Positions 39,301 through 51,300 of a stretch of DNA of 64,000 bases are shown here, in pieces. The stretch is from Ligula intestinalis. Its lineage: Eukaryota > Platyhelminthes > Cestoda > Diphyllobothriidea > Diphyllobothriidae. The stretch lies in NCBI GenBank assembly GCA_036362985.1, contig JAYGXS010000004.1:39646475-39710474 (forward strand). Reading direction: 5' to 3'. The translations under genes and the position numbers were made by a program. The first letter of the stretch is position 1. Every line of letters begins with the position of its first letter. The notes below the pieces were generated by a model, which was not told the DNA's origin, ran no database searches, and saw only the letters and a list, made by a program, of their open reading frames with translations.

Positions 39301-42300
39301 AGCGCCACCGGAGACGTCTCGGAACCTCCACAACCTCGTCCTACTGCCTCCGGTGACGAGCTGTCCGCGGACTCACTTGAGCCGGAGATTTCTACCGCCT
39401 CTGGCCTGTCTCACCGCGAGAGACGTATCTCAGCTGATGCCTCCGAGGGCGATTCGTCGGCGGCTGTAGCAACCGGCTCTTCCGTCTCGCTGCGACAACG
39501 ACATCATCGGCGAGATAAAGAAAGTCGCCTCTGTGCTCGCTCAATGACGGAGGTCGGAAATGGCGGTGACTGTGAATGGCGCTCTCAGCTTTATGCTATG
39601 ATCGACAATCTGGTCAAACAAGAGCGTCTACTCGCACGACTGGACCGCTCAGGAAGTGGTGGCAATAAGCACGAATTGAAACGATTCGCAAAAACTCTGT
39701 CCAAACACAGACAGGTGCGTCTCACCCAGGCTAGGTCTTGCTTATTATGATCGAATTGGTTCTCTCTCTTGGCCCCCTCCCTCCACTCCTGTCCCCCTCT
39801 CCTTCTACTACCCCTCTTATTGCTTTTCTTTTCCTTTCCGTCCTTTTAATTTTCTCCTTATTTTCTTCTCCCCACCCCTCCTGCCTCTCTTTCAAGTCCT
39901 GTATCAGCTTGAGCACTAACCCTTCTCCCTCTGTAACCTCCTCCTCTTCCTCCCCTCTCTCCTTTCCCTACCCCTCATTTTCATTTTTTTTCTTTCCTCC
40001 TCATCTACACTTCATCCTTTCTCCTGCTTCCCTTCCAAACAAGGTATCAGCTTTAGCATAAACGTCTTCAGCATCACAATTAATGCGCTTTTACTGCAGC
40101 AATGTACTGTCATACTGTTGCCCTCTAGTGCCGAACTTGTAGAGCACATTTCTAGAAAGATGGTAATCTATAAAAATCTAAGCTAGATCTAGATAACCTA
40201 GAAGGGCTACGGTAGCCACTTTTTACGACCTAATAACATACAGCAACTTAGGTAACTAGAGAGCAGATTTCTCTCCTATTACAAAGAAGACCTCTCCTGT
40301 GTCCTCAAGAGGGAGTTAGACAATGCAAAATTTAGCCAAGACATGGTAAAGCTTGAGCTATTTCTTAATAAATTTCGTCAGCCAATAAGATGACAGCCTG
40401 GTGGATAGAGTTGAAAGTGCAGTACGCATGGAGAGCGCTGATTTGCTGGCTTCACCACTAACCTTAATACTACCAGCATCACTGAAATTGTCCTATTCCT
40501 GTTGCATTTGATTTATACTGTCCTACTGTACCTACCTGATACTGTAATTTCGTACTGCTGCCCTTTAGATTAATACTTTTAGTGTGCTCTCTCCTTACTG
40601 TACTCATCAATTCTACTTTAAGAGTTACTTGCACTATCCCGCTATCAGTTAAATAGAAATGACACTGCCGCTACCAGTACTATCAGTATAAAGAACGAGC
40701 AGTAGAACCCTGCGCTGACGTTAACCAGCGTCAATATTACTCAGATGCACCCTAACATTAGAAATAGCAGTAGTGGTTGTTTAGCAGAACGAGGCCTGGC
40801 TTCTTAGAATCAGGCTAGACGCCTACTATAGGTGAGTGAGAGTAGACAGTGCAGTAGTACCGGCGCAAAGTGTACTATCACTATATACTAAGTTTAGGCG
40901 GTGTTTAGGGCTGCGGCCTACGCTCTTTCTCTGTGCGGCCATCTCGACTCGTTTTGTCGCCGTTTAAACACAGTTGAGAGGGTTAGAGTGGGGTAGGTAG
41001 CGGCGCGCCTGCTAATACTATACCTGACCACAGTCCCCGTCTCTGCTCTTGAGTAAATGGTGGACATCTTCGCTTGCGATGGTCAAACTAACACACACAC
41101 CCCTCATTTTCATTTTTTCTTCTTTCCTCCTCATCTACACCTCATCCTTCCTCCTGCTTCTTTTCCAAACGAGGTATCAGCTTTAGCATAAACGTCTGGT
41201 AAGTCCTAGTTCCTTGTTTACTGTTCCAGTGAGCGACTTTGTCATGTTCAAGAAGAGCATAATACCGTTTCCGCAGTGAATTCCAAACATGAATACCTGA
41301 CTTTTCATTGGTTGACGTTAGAAGCCCGTCACGGGCAAGACAGGCCTCCTACACAGTCATCCACAGCATGTAAAAAACTGTCCTTTTGGAAGGGCAGATA
41401 TTTATTCATGACTTTAATCCATATGTGGAAATGTTGGATTTCCAATGCGTGTTCTTGGCCTGTAGGATATTTTTTGCAGAAAAGTTATTAGCAACCATAA
41501 GTCACGGCAACAGTAGCTTATGTAGGTTCACTCATTAATCCCTACTCTCTGCATGTTTTCCTACGAAAACGGTGGTTATAGGGTTTTATGGGAGAGGGAT
41601 TAGGACACGCAGTAGAATATCCTTTAATAAATGCTAAATGCATTTTTATTTTACTGTATTTAGAAGTGTTGTTGATTTATAGCTGTAAATTTTCCTAATC
41701 TGCATTATAGTTTAACTTATTGCGGAAAAACCAGAGCATAAAATTGCAGGTTTCTTGAATTTCCCAAAAAATTGGAATGGTGGTTAGGAGGTCGTCTACT
41801 TCAACTTACTTGGGGTCCAACATACCGTTCTGGAATTAGATTAGTATAGTCCGCGGCTCGAAGCGCTGCGCTTACCTTCAATTTACATGCGGAACAACTT
41901 ACTCCCTGCGGCCGCGGGAAGAAACTTTGACTAAATATTTTTTACTTAACACTTCTAAAAATTTCCTTCTCTGCCTATCCTATTTCCCCACCCTCCAAAA
42001 CTCCATAACCACCGTTTTTGCAGGGGTATATGAGTGGGCCTACATAAGCTACTTTTGCCAAAGTCACAAACAGCTGCCAATGAGGCGAGCCGTTGACTCT
42101 CAGTTTTCGGAATTTGCTTAGGTCAATTACTACGCTACGTAGAGAAGTGCTTGAAGACCCCACTTATCCAATGAACAGTTAATGTAATGATGCGCTATCT
42201 CATCTGGAAGGAGTTTTGCATTCAGTAAAAGATTCCAGTGACATTCAAAAGTTACACTTTTTTCAGACTTCTTCTTATCATTATTCCTTCTCCCACCGGT

Positions 42301-45300
42301 CCTACTGTATCGCCAACGAGTCTTCGCCTCTAGGAGTAAAATGGACTGAGTCGAAATAAGCTGCTGTCTGGCATGTCACGGACTGGAAAATCCCGCAAAC
42401 ACATGAATTTCGGTGCGTCCCAGGGTATCACCGACGTGTGATGACACCGAAGGCAGTCTCCTAGGCGAAGCCAAGGCGATAGTGGACATTCCTTGTTTCA
42501 GTTAACCGTAAGTGACGGTGCAGGCGGCTACATGGTATGTCCAAGGCTGTTGCCAACGCGACAGGCAAACAGAACGGAAATTAAACACACCTACTTTAAC
42601 TAAATTAGTAGGCAATTATAAGCATTATTCTGAGTCGGGTCGCATAATGCATCGTTACCGGTCCTTTGTCTGGCGGAGAATATACTGAGAAAAAGACGAC
42701 TCGATCGCTGGGGCAATACTTTCATTCGCCTGATGTTTCGAGATCCGTCGCAAATTCGTCATCAGAGACATAGTCAAAGAGCAGCAGCAGCAGAAACGGG
42801 TTTCTGGAGAATATACTGTTCTATTCCTTGTTAGTTTATTGAACTGAAAGCTGTACTCACCGACCCCTACTTGTGAACCGAATTTAGCCACATAGTTGAC
42901 CTTTTAGGGTCCTCTCTACGTTATAGGAGGCACGACTGGAAGTCAGCAAGCCTGGATAGTGAACCGCTGCGGCGTCCCCTTTTTGGCGTGTACTGTTCTC
43001 GCAGCTACTAGGTAGTTTTTAGGTTGCAGTGATTTTCTTAACAGCATCTACATCTATTAGGACATCACTTTAACTTTGATAGTCATGTCTTGGTATATGC
43101 TCAAACCTGCAGTTGCTGTCCACTCCTGTTTCTGAATGTTGTCTTCACTGTTTCTATCTAACTTAGATGTGCACTCAAATTATCGAACGCATTCATGGCG
43201 ATCTGGTCGCGCACTACTCTAGAGAAGGCACCATTACTGGCGACGATGGCAGTCGCACCAGCCTCTCTCTACGACCGTTCACAGACGACCTAGGGACTAG
43301 TACCACGGTTCTCTCGCCATCCGCCTTACTCGCAGAGGTTGTTGTGTCTGCCTCCTCGGGCTCATCCGCAGGCCAGACTCAGCCGGCCACTGTTGTCGCA
43401 GGCTCGGCGGTTGCGAGCCCCCAGAGGGACCGATCGCCAACAAATCCCCCGACTACATCATCCATTGTTGATGTCTGCCCCGTTCCGTCAGTGTCGGCGG
43501 AAACCGTTGTAAGTCATCATTCGGAGGAGGAGGAGGAGGAGCACGTAACTCTTGAGAGTCCTACTAGCGTGCTTTCTGAGTACTCTGGATCGATCGACGA
43601 TCAAACTCCTAATCTCAGTCGTCCACAAACTACGATGTCCAATACTCCCTCCGACAGGCTCTCCCCAGAAGATTTGGAAAGTAGGCCGGAATCACTTCTT
43701 CCCAGCATTACCACCCACGGCACAGCTCCAACACCAACCCTTGTGGACGCCGAGATGAACACATCCTCTCCCCGCGAAGAGCTATCCAGCGTTGATAGTT
43801 CTAGGCACAGAGTCTTAGACATGTTTTCACCACGTGCATCCACGTCTAATGATCAGAAGGTGGTTGAAAGTGTGTTTGACAATGTGAAACAAGAGGTCTT
43901 TGAGGAATCTCCCCGTCGTTCATACAAATTGTCAACACCACAACCATCCTTACGATCTATATCTTCTGCTGACTTGCCACTGTCTGAACCTGAATTTTTA
44001 GCTAGGCCGCCAAATTCTGTTTCTGTGAAATCGGGTGTACTACCCGCCAACGAATTAGGGGTTTCACGTCCTCAGTCAGCCACTCCGTTATCAGTGATAG
44101 AGGACGCTCGAGATGGTGCATCTAGCGGTACGCTCTCAAAGTCCTCCCCCCGCATCAAGTCCGCAGGGCGTGAACCGGTGTCACCTGCTCTCAGTCCGGC
44201 TGAAGGACCAGAATCCCAGTCAGAGCTGCCCAGTGCTCTTAGTCATGCTGCAGATGACCTTACCACAGAGCACGCATCTGCGGATTTGGCGATCACCGAC
44301 AAGGTGTCTGCGAAGAATGAAACACCCCGGAGCGCGGACGATGTTACCACTAAGGGGCAGACCTCGGCTGCTTCTCAAATCGATGTGAAATCTCCCCATT
44401 CATCTGAACCATCCCAGAGCGCAGCAGATGCCCCTGTCGCTGAAAAGGACGACGAGCGATCGAAAGTTGGATCCCCAGTTGTATCCTCACAGGAACTTCA
44501 GAGTAATGCTGATAATGCAGTCGAGCAACAACCTACGATCGTCGCAGATGCTGGCGATCCGTCTTTGGCTCCTGCTACGTCTACAGTTGATGAGTGTACC
44601 TTGCTGATGGCGGAAGAATATGACATCAACGAATCTTCTATCAGTGATGACAATGACGACGAAGATAATGACTCGGCCTGTGAGAGGATACTCCAACTCT
44701 CTTTATCCCCGTAAGCCCCTTTGGTTTTCTCTGCGCTCTGTTTGAAATCATTTTTGCCGTATTTTTTAGCACACCGATGTTACTTTCGGCTGTAGTTAGC
44801 CACATGTTATCCTTCTTTCCGGACTTATTCCGCACCACCGTAACACACTTCCTGTTTCAAAACTGCGTGCTACTTGACAAAACTGGAACGCTAAGTGCTA
44901 TGCGTTGCCAGAGTAGGCCTTTTCTAGTCTCTTTTGGTGTTGGAAAACTCACACGATTGAAGGGCCTGGTCTTTCGGGATAGTTATACCGTAACGGGAGA
45001 CCTGGGTCTGCCTGCAGCTTGTACTTCTTGCTCTGGGTACTAAGGTAGGCTATGTGGTAGCAGCTATGGACAGTAAAATAAAAATTAGTCCTAGTGATAC
45101 TTTTATTTGTTTTGAGTTCCTGTGCGACACAGTGACAGCGAGTGTCTGTGCCGTTGCCTGGTTCTCGTGCGGACGTTCTCATTTTCCTTGACGCTTAAAA
45201 TGTTGACTCGCTAAAACATCAACATTCTTCATCTGACGTTCCTGATTTAGGTGCTTAAGTCTGGTCAGGCAAACGCCGACTTTCCCTGTATTGCTCCGAA

Positions 45301-48300
45301 CACTTAGTCGGACGCCTCTCTTCCTCCTCCGCCTTCTGCTTTTTCATCTTCCAAATACATTCGATGGCATGAAGTGATTTGATATACCATGGGAAAAGCT
45401 TCTGCCATTATCTAGCCCATACTCTGTTTCCACACTAGCCATTTTGCAGTGGCTAGGCGTGACCTCCTCTTATGTAAAACTCTCATCTTCGTGTGCCACA
45501 CGCATCCCGGTCCGTCAAAACGCGTGAACTTGACACGTTTGTCACAGATGATAGTCATAGCACGGTCATACTACGAAGGAGCTATTGCATTCATGAACCT
45601 AACTTCGCCAGGGGGGAGAGAGAAAAGGGGCTGGATTCATCTAGTCACTTGGTCTCTTTTCTCAGTCATCAACTATAATGCATCGTGATAGTTAAAGTAG
45701 GCGCTAAAGTAAAGCGGATTGGAAGCACAGTGGCTAATCGGGGCATTCATAGTGTGCAGCTTAAACAAAAGGTGCACTTAGCATGCATGCCTTAATCGTG
45801 GATAAGGTTAAGAATAATAAGTATCGTAGGGACTGCACACATTTCGGCACCGAGTCAGATTTTTTTGCCCTCTCTGAGACCTGCATATTTATTTGATAAT
45901 GGGTTGCATTGCCTTGCTAAGATGCCAGCCCAACCGTCGTGAAAGTCAACGTGATTGCCATTTTCTTAATCTTTCCCCGTCTCCTTGTGTAACTCATGAA
46001 AGATTACTTGACATTCTGCAACAGGATCCCTGTTGAAAAGGATTTCGCAGTTGCAGCACATTGCTAAGATATTTCAGTCAGTCCGGAAGCTGACTATTGA
46101 ATGCGCTTGCGAAAACTACACTTAATGAGGAATGACTACTCATGTAGTACGTATTTTTTCCCGTTGCTTATCGATGAACCTAGAAATTATGGAGTATTTG
46201 ATCAGAAAAGCATGCATAAGCATATTTTTTGTATCCTTTTTTGTGCAAAATTCGTAATCTAAAAAGGGTCACTTTTGGTTTAAAACGGATCACAATTATG
46301 AGATTTTTTAGGGAGTTCTTATTTCTATTCAAGTAGCACCTATCTACGCATTTAGTTTTGCTCCCTATGAAATATACACCGTAGTTCTTACCCTTCCCAA
46401 AATTTATCAGTGCTGTATGTACCGTCTTAATAGGAAACAGGAATGAACGAGTTTTCACAGGTGCAGGGTTTACGTCTTATGGTTTGGAAACAATCAAAAG
46501 GCACGTAGTACAACCACCAGGTTCAAAACTAACCAGTAAACCATATAATATTTGAAACGAAAAGATTGCTTATTGAAGTAAAGAATACAACTATAAAATT
46601 TGCTAAAAAATGTGTATAAAGAAATTTTTTTCAATTTTTGCTTTCTATAAATTTTTTTTGACTCACGAGGGTTTGGAGAATTAGTTAGGACAAACACATG
46701 CCTTCTTAAGTACTTAATTACTTGTACTTGCTGCGGTTATGATCACGCTTTATCTAGCCGACCTCAATGATGTCACGAACAGTAACTCACCATGTGTAAC
46801 GATTGGCGACAGCGGATCTGGAAAGCTCCACCCAATCTCTTCGCCAGCAACGAAGACCGAAGATAGAAGGTCCAAGAATTGCTTCCATGTCTTGACAGAC
46901 GGTGTCGAGCCAAGTCTTCAGTTGCACTCCTCTTCGACATTTCCCGATGGGCTGCAGCGCCGGTTCGAGGGCAGCATAGCTATGCCCATGGGGTGGACGA
47001 CGGAGAATGTGTCCAAACCATCTCAGTCGCCTTTCTTGAATAGCCTGAGATATCCTCATGATAGATCGCAGCGGATGCGGACTGTCTCATTCGAGATGAA
47101 GTCGCTATACTTAACTCGTAGGATCTTCCTCAGGCACCGATAGTCAAAAACCTCCAGCCTTCGCTCACCTTCAGCGCGCACAGCCAGCATTCACATCCAT
47201 AGAGGAGGACTGACCGGATAGATGTTCCGTATAGACGAATCTTTGTGGTGATGGAGATGTCACGTCGGGTCCATAGGCGCTTTCGAAGGATGGAGAAAAC
47301 CCAGCGAACTGCATCGATACGGGAGGCAATGTCGTCCTTGCTCTGCCCATTTAGTAGCAACCTCGCCCCGACGTATTTAAACCTGTCTACTTTTTCAAGT
47401 TGATGGCCATTAATCCCCAGGTGTGCATTGTCCTGGTCAGGGATGCAGCTCGAGAATAACTTCGTCTTTCCGAAATTTATTAACATGCCAACCGACCTAG
47501 CGATCTCATTTAACCGCGACACTACTGACTGTAGACCACCAAATATTGAGAGTAGCAGCGCAATATCATCGGCGTAGTCAAGATCAGTTAGCCGGCGTCC
47601 GGGTGCAAGCTCAACGCCGTCCTCTTCATGTAGGGCCTTGCCGAGAATCCAGTCAATGACGTAGTTCGACAGAATGGGCGAAAAGACGAAGCCCTGTCGG
47701 ACACCAGACCGGAAATCGAATGAGTGAGAGAGATTGTTGTGGACCAGAACTCGTGCGGTGGTAAACCGATAGTAGGCCTTAATCGTGGCAGTCCGTTTGG
47801 TCGGCACTCCATCCAGTTCCATTATTCGTCACAGTAACCCACGATGGATGGAATCTAATGTGACGAAGCAAACGGCCGTCCGGTTGCTGGTAGCTATGGT
47901 TGAATCCTAAAATGCGCCTCGGTGTAAATATCTGATCCGCACATCCACGCCCAGCGCGGAATCCGGCTTGGTGGAGCCGTGTCCTGGAGTCTCTTACAGA
48001 CTGGAAGCGCCTGAGAAGAAAAATAGCGAAGATCTTAGCAGTAACGTCGATAAGACTTATGCCGCGGTAGTCCTCGCATCTTGTTTTATCTCTCTTCTTG
48101 TGGACAAGTACAAGGATGCCTGAGCCCCAGTCACCGGGAATGGCCTCTTCTCGCCGCGCCTGTACAGTCGCCTCATGAAGCCGAGAAACCAGTGTGTCGA
48201 CACAGGACTTGTAGATTTCAGCGGAATACCGTTCTCTCCGCACGCCTTGTTGTTGCGTAACCTCTTCATTGCATCGACAACTTCTTCGGAAGGGAGGTCA

Positions 48301-51300
48301 CACGACACTGCGTAGGCAATAGAGGGTTGAAACTCCGCTGTGGAGAAGAGGGAGGGTGCGATGGTTTTTTTTATCTATGTTGAGGAGGTGCTCGAAGTGC
48401 TCACGCCAGCGTTCGACCTCGGCCGAGTTGACAGCAATAAAACCTCCATTGACAGTGTCGAGGGCTTACCACTCACTTGGCGGATGATTTGGTAAAATTT
48501 TCGAGTGTCACCAGCATTTGAAGCCTGCTCCATGATCTCGTCGTTTCGGACCCATACTTCTGCCGGTCATCTCTAGCCGACTTTGCTGTCAGCTTTCGAA
48601 GTTGGCGGAAGGAGGCATCGTCCTGGCTCGAGTCGTCTCGGTCGACAGCTGCAGGGTTCTGTCGCTGATCGAGTCACTGCGGCGCCGCTGAGTGAATCCG
48701 AGAATTTTCTCAGCTGCTCCATATATGGATGTCTTCAGTGATGCCTACTTGATACTGCGTTTGCTGTCAGCTTGAGTCATAAGACGGGACCGGATTTCTG
48801 TGGCTAGGATTTTGGTTGTGTTGGTTTGCCGGAGATTTGCGACATCAAGGCGTCTCGCACGTGGCAGTTTGGGCGTACATGAGCGACTAACCTTCAGGCG
48901 CTTGCGGACGAGAGCATGGTCAGACCCGTGGACGTTATCATTTTCGGCACCTCGCATCGACCTGCTATCGTAAACCCAGCTGCGAAACCATGAACCAACA
49001 AGAATTTAATCGATCTGACTGGCGGTACGGCCATCGTTCGAATACCATGTCAGTCGATGTTTGTAATGGTGCTGAAAGCATGTGTTGGTAACAAACAGTC
49101 ACTTCTGTTCGGCAAACTGCAGCATCCTCTCTCCATTGTCGGTTTGAGAGCCAAGCCCAAAACGACCAAGAAGGTGGCTGTTTGTCGGGTCACCGGGCCC
49201 AGTCCGGCCATTCCAGTCCCCGGCAGCAATTAACAAATCACAGCGAGAGAGTATTTAACTAGTTCCTGCAGCTGCGTGTAGAAATTCTCTTTGCCTTGCT
49301 GTTCAGCCGCTGCTTTAGGTGCATACACAGAGACGACCAAGACGTTCGTAAAGTGAACTTTTAATCGAACGTAAGCCGTTCGGTCGTTGAATGGCTCTCA
49401 TGCCAGTAGTGCATGATTGGCTTGTTCTGAGAGTGCAATAGCCACACTTTGCCTACCAAATGAGTCACGCGGACCACTGTGATATAGGATGAGATGAAAA
49501 TCGACTCCCTGGATTTGTATTTTTCGGGCACCTGAATCGGGTAGTCGGACTTCGTACAGTGCCTAAATAATGCATTTGCGACGAGTATGATTGTGCCGGC
49601 TACTGAAATGACACCCTCAAAAGCCGGCATCTTGGCGTCAGTAAAATATCTTGGGATTATGACGTCTGCACAGCTTAACTTAAGTTATCCCTTCTGACCA
49701 GGGTCATATTTGAGAATTCGATTAAACGCTGCATGAGATGCGCTACCTCTTTTGTAGTCAGTGACCCGTCGCATGCACTGTTAACCAAACTTTTAAAATT
49801 TGTTTTAGATTAGGAATAAATGCTTAGTTTGATTGTGATTTTTATTATCCTGGAGCATAATCCCACGTTATTTTAGGCACAACGACCGGTCGGCTCTGGA
49901 ATAAACCTCTTTTGGGCCTCCTGAAAAAGGCGCAGTCGAAAAAATGATAACTTACATATTATGCATTCTCTTTAGTATATTTTCCATGTCCGTTTATCCA
50001 AGTATGTTATTTAGAAAGCACAAGGCAAAATATCCTTCCCGTACCCATTTTCTAGCAAGCCACGTCCTCTTCAAAATTTATATCCGAAGGAAGAGTATGC
50101 TTACGTTTGAAAAAATCTTTTTCAATTCCCGACTTATTTCGAGCCTGTTTTGCCCGTTGCTTTTGTGTTTAGGGTTTTCAGGCTACAAGCTTGTACCTAC
50201 CATAGAAGAAATATCATACATTTATGCATGCATTAACGAGATAACATGTAGTTCTCGTACGGATTTCCAACGAATGTGGGCTATACCGTATACTGCATTT
50301 GAGGCGTTACTATACGAGCATGTAAGATGCGGTTTGAATGGACGGTGAACAGTCTTAGAATTCTATAATTAGAACCTTATTTGAAACCAAAAGAAATTTT
50401 TTTTCGAGTTTAAAAATTTTAAGAAGGCGTGATTTGTTACTTAATGAGTACGAGAAGGTATATTTTTGTTTACGTTCCCTATACAATGCATGTGAATTTG
50501 TAGAAACATCAAAAATCTGTAAAAACCATGCACACTATTGAAGTAATCTTTTTTATCGAAGTATGTATCATCAAGAGGCCGAGGAAACATTCTTCCAAAC
50601 GATGGCTTCTGAAATATATTGAGGTTGTCCTTGATGATAATAAATATGAAAATTCAACATAAACAATCATTCCTAATTTAAAGTACATTTTAAAATTTGG
50701 TCAACATCGCATGAGATCAGTCCACTGACTTTAAACGTTTTCAGCACCCTCCATTACCTGCACGCGAATTAATCTCCCTATCATCACGCTGGTAACAGCG
50801 TTGAATGGTGCAATCAACAGAAGTATACAAGCACATGATTTAGCAAAGGACTTCATTGCCGCAGTCAATTCTTCAACTGCCCTTCTAGTTTCGGAGGTCC
50901 ATGAACTGTAAAAATTACTTCGGCCAATGAGGGACGTGTTGTAACAGTGAAAATCACTTCACACTCCCATTGTTGGCTGATTGGCATCTTAAAAGTGTGA
51001 GTACGTATTCACTTATTTACTAGCTGCCACGCACTCGGCGAGGCGCATAGATAAAGTATTCCACGAGGAGTGATCTTCGTTGACAATTGGGGTTGTTCCT
51101 GCTAATGGCCTGGAGGCGTTAGTTTGGAAAGAAAATATTTCCAAAGCTATATATGAGTGGCATTCACCAGTCTGTGTCTTAGCGTTGCTTTTTGCAGCTG
51201 CAAGTGCTCACACCTTCCCTGTGATAATGGCGGGTGGATCAGCAATCATAATTCCGACCTGTCGTGTCTGTGCCGAATAGGCACTTCGATTCTTCCTGTC

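Larger units (their letters stand above)
39715..43166 (+). other. Intron 20 with CT-rich tract and direct-repeat-bounded insert
   Basis: The 3.45-kb intron begins with about 250 bases of almost pure pyrimidine (39771-40030). It contains the 98-bp direct repeats described separately and a minus-strand PLE end (42655-42790). I see no additional exon. Confidence 0.55.
46735..49640 (-). mobile_element. RTE-like LINE, near full length but decayed
   Basis: Minus strand, 5' to 3': EEP endonuclease (about 49640-48960; YITVVRVTHL and SEQANHALL-type pieces), a linker, RT (48308-47130) and a C-terminal tail (47059-46787). The RT shows VDAMKRLRNNKACGENGIP, GIPGDWGSG-like and HKKRDKTRCEDYRGISLIDV. Further on are RQGFVFSPIL, the intact box LDYADDIALL, and GKTKLFSS. 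The tail reads RLRWFGHILRRPPHGHSYAA, then RRGVQLKTWLDTVCQDMEAI. At least four frameshifts or stops (near 48950, 48240, 47820, 47130) make it non-functional. It sits within the 8.5-kb intron between exons 21 and 22. Clade assignment (RTE) is tentative. Confidence 0.8.

Noticed and set aside
46180..46697. Two minus-strand ORFs (92 and 67 aa) next to the LINE
   Set aside because: AT-rich and lysine/phenylalanine-rich, no motif, not in frame with the LINE ORF2.
49944..50348. 134-aa ORF as a membrane protein gene
   Set aside because: AT-rich block, no recognisable family, no splice or polyadenylation context. Hydrophobicity follows from base composition.
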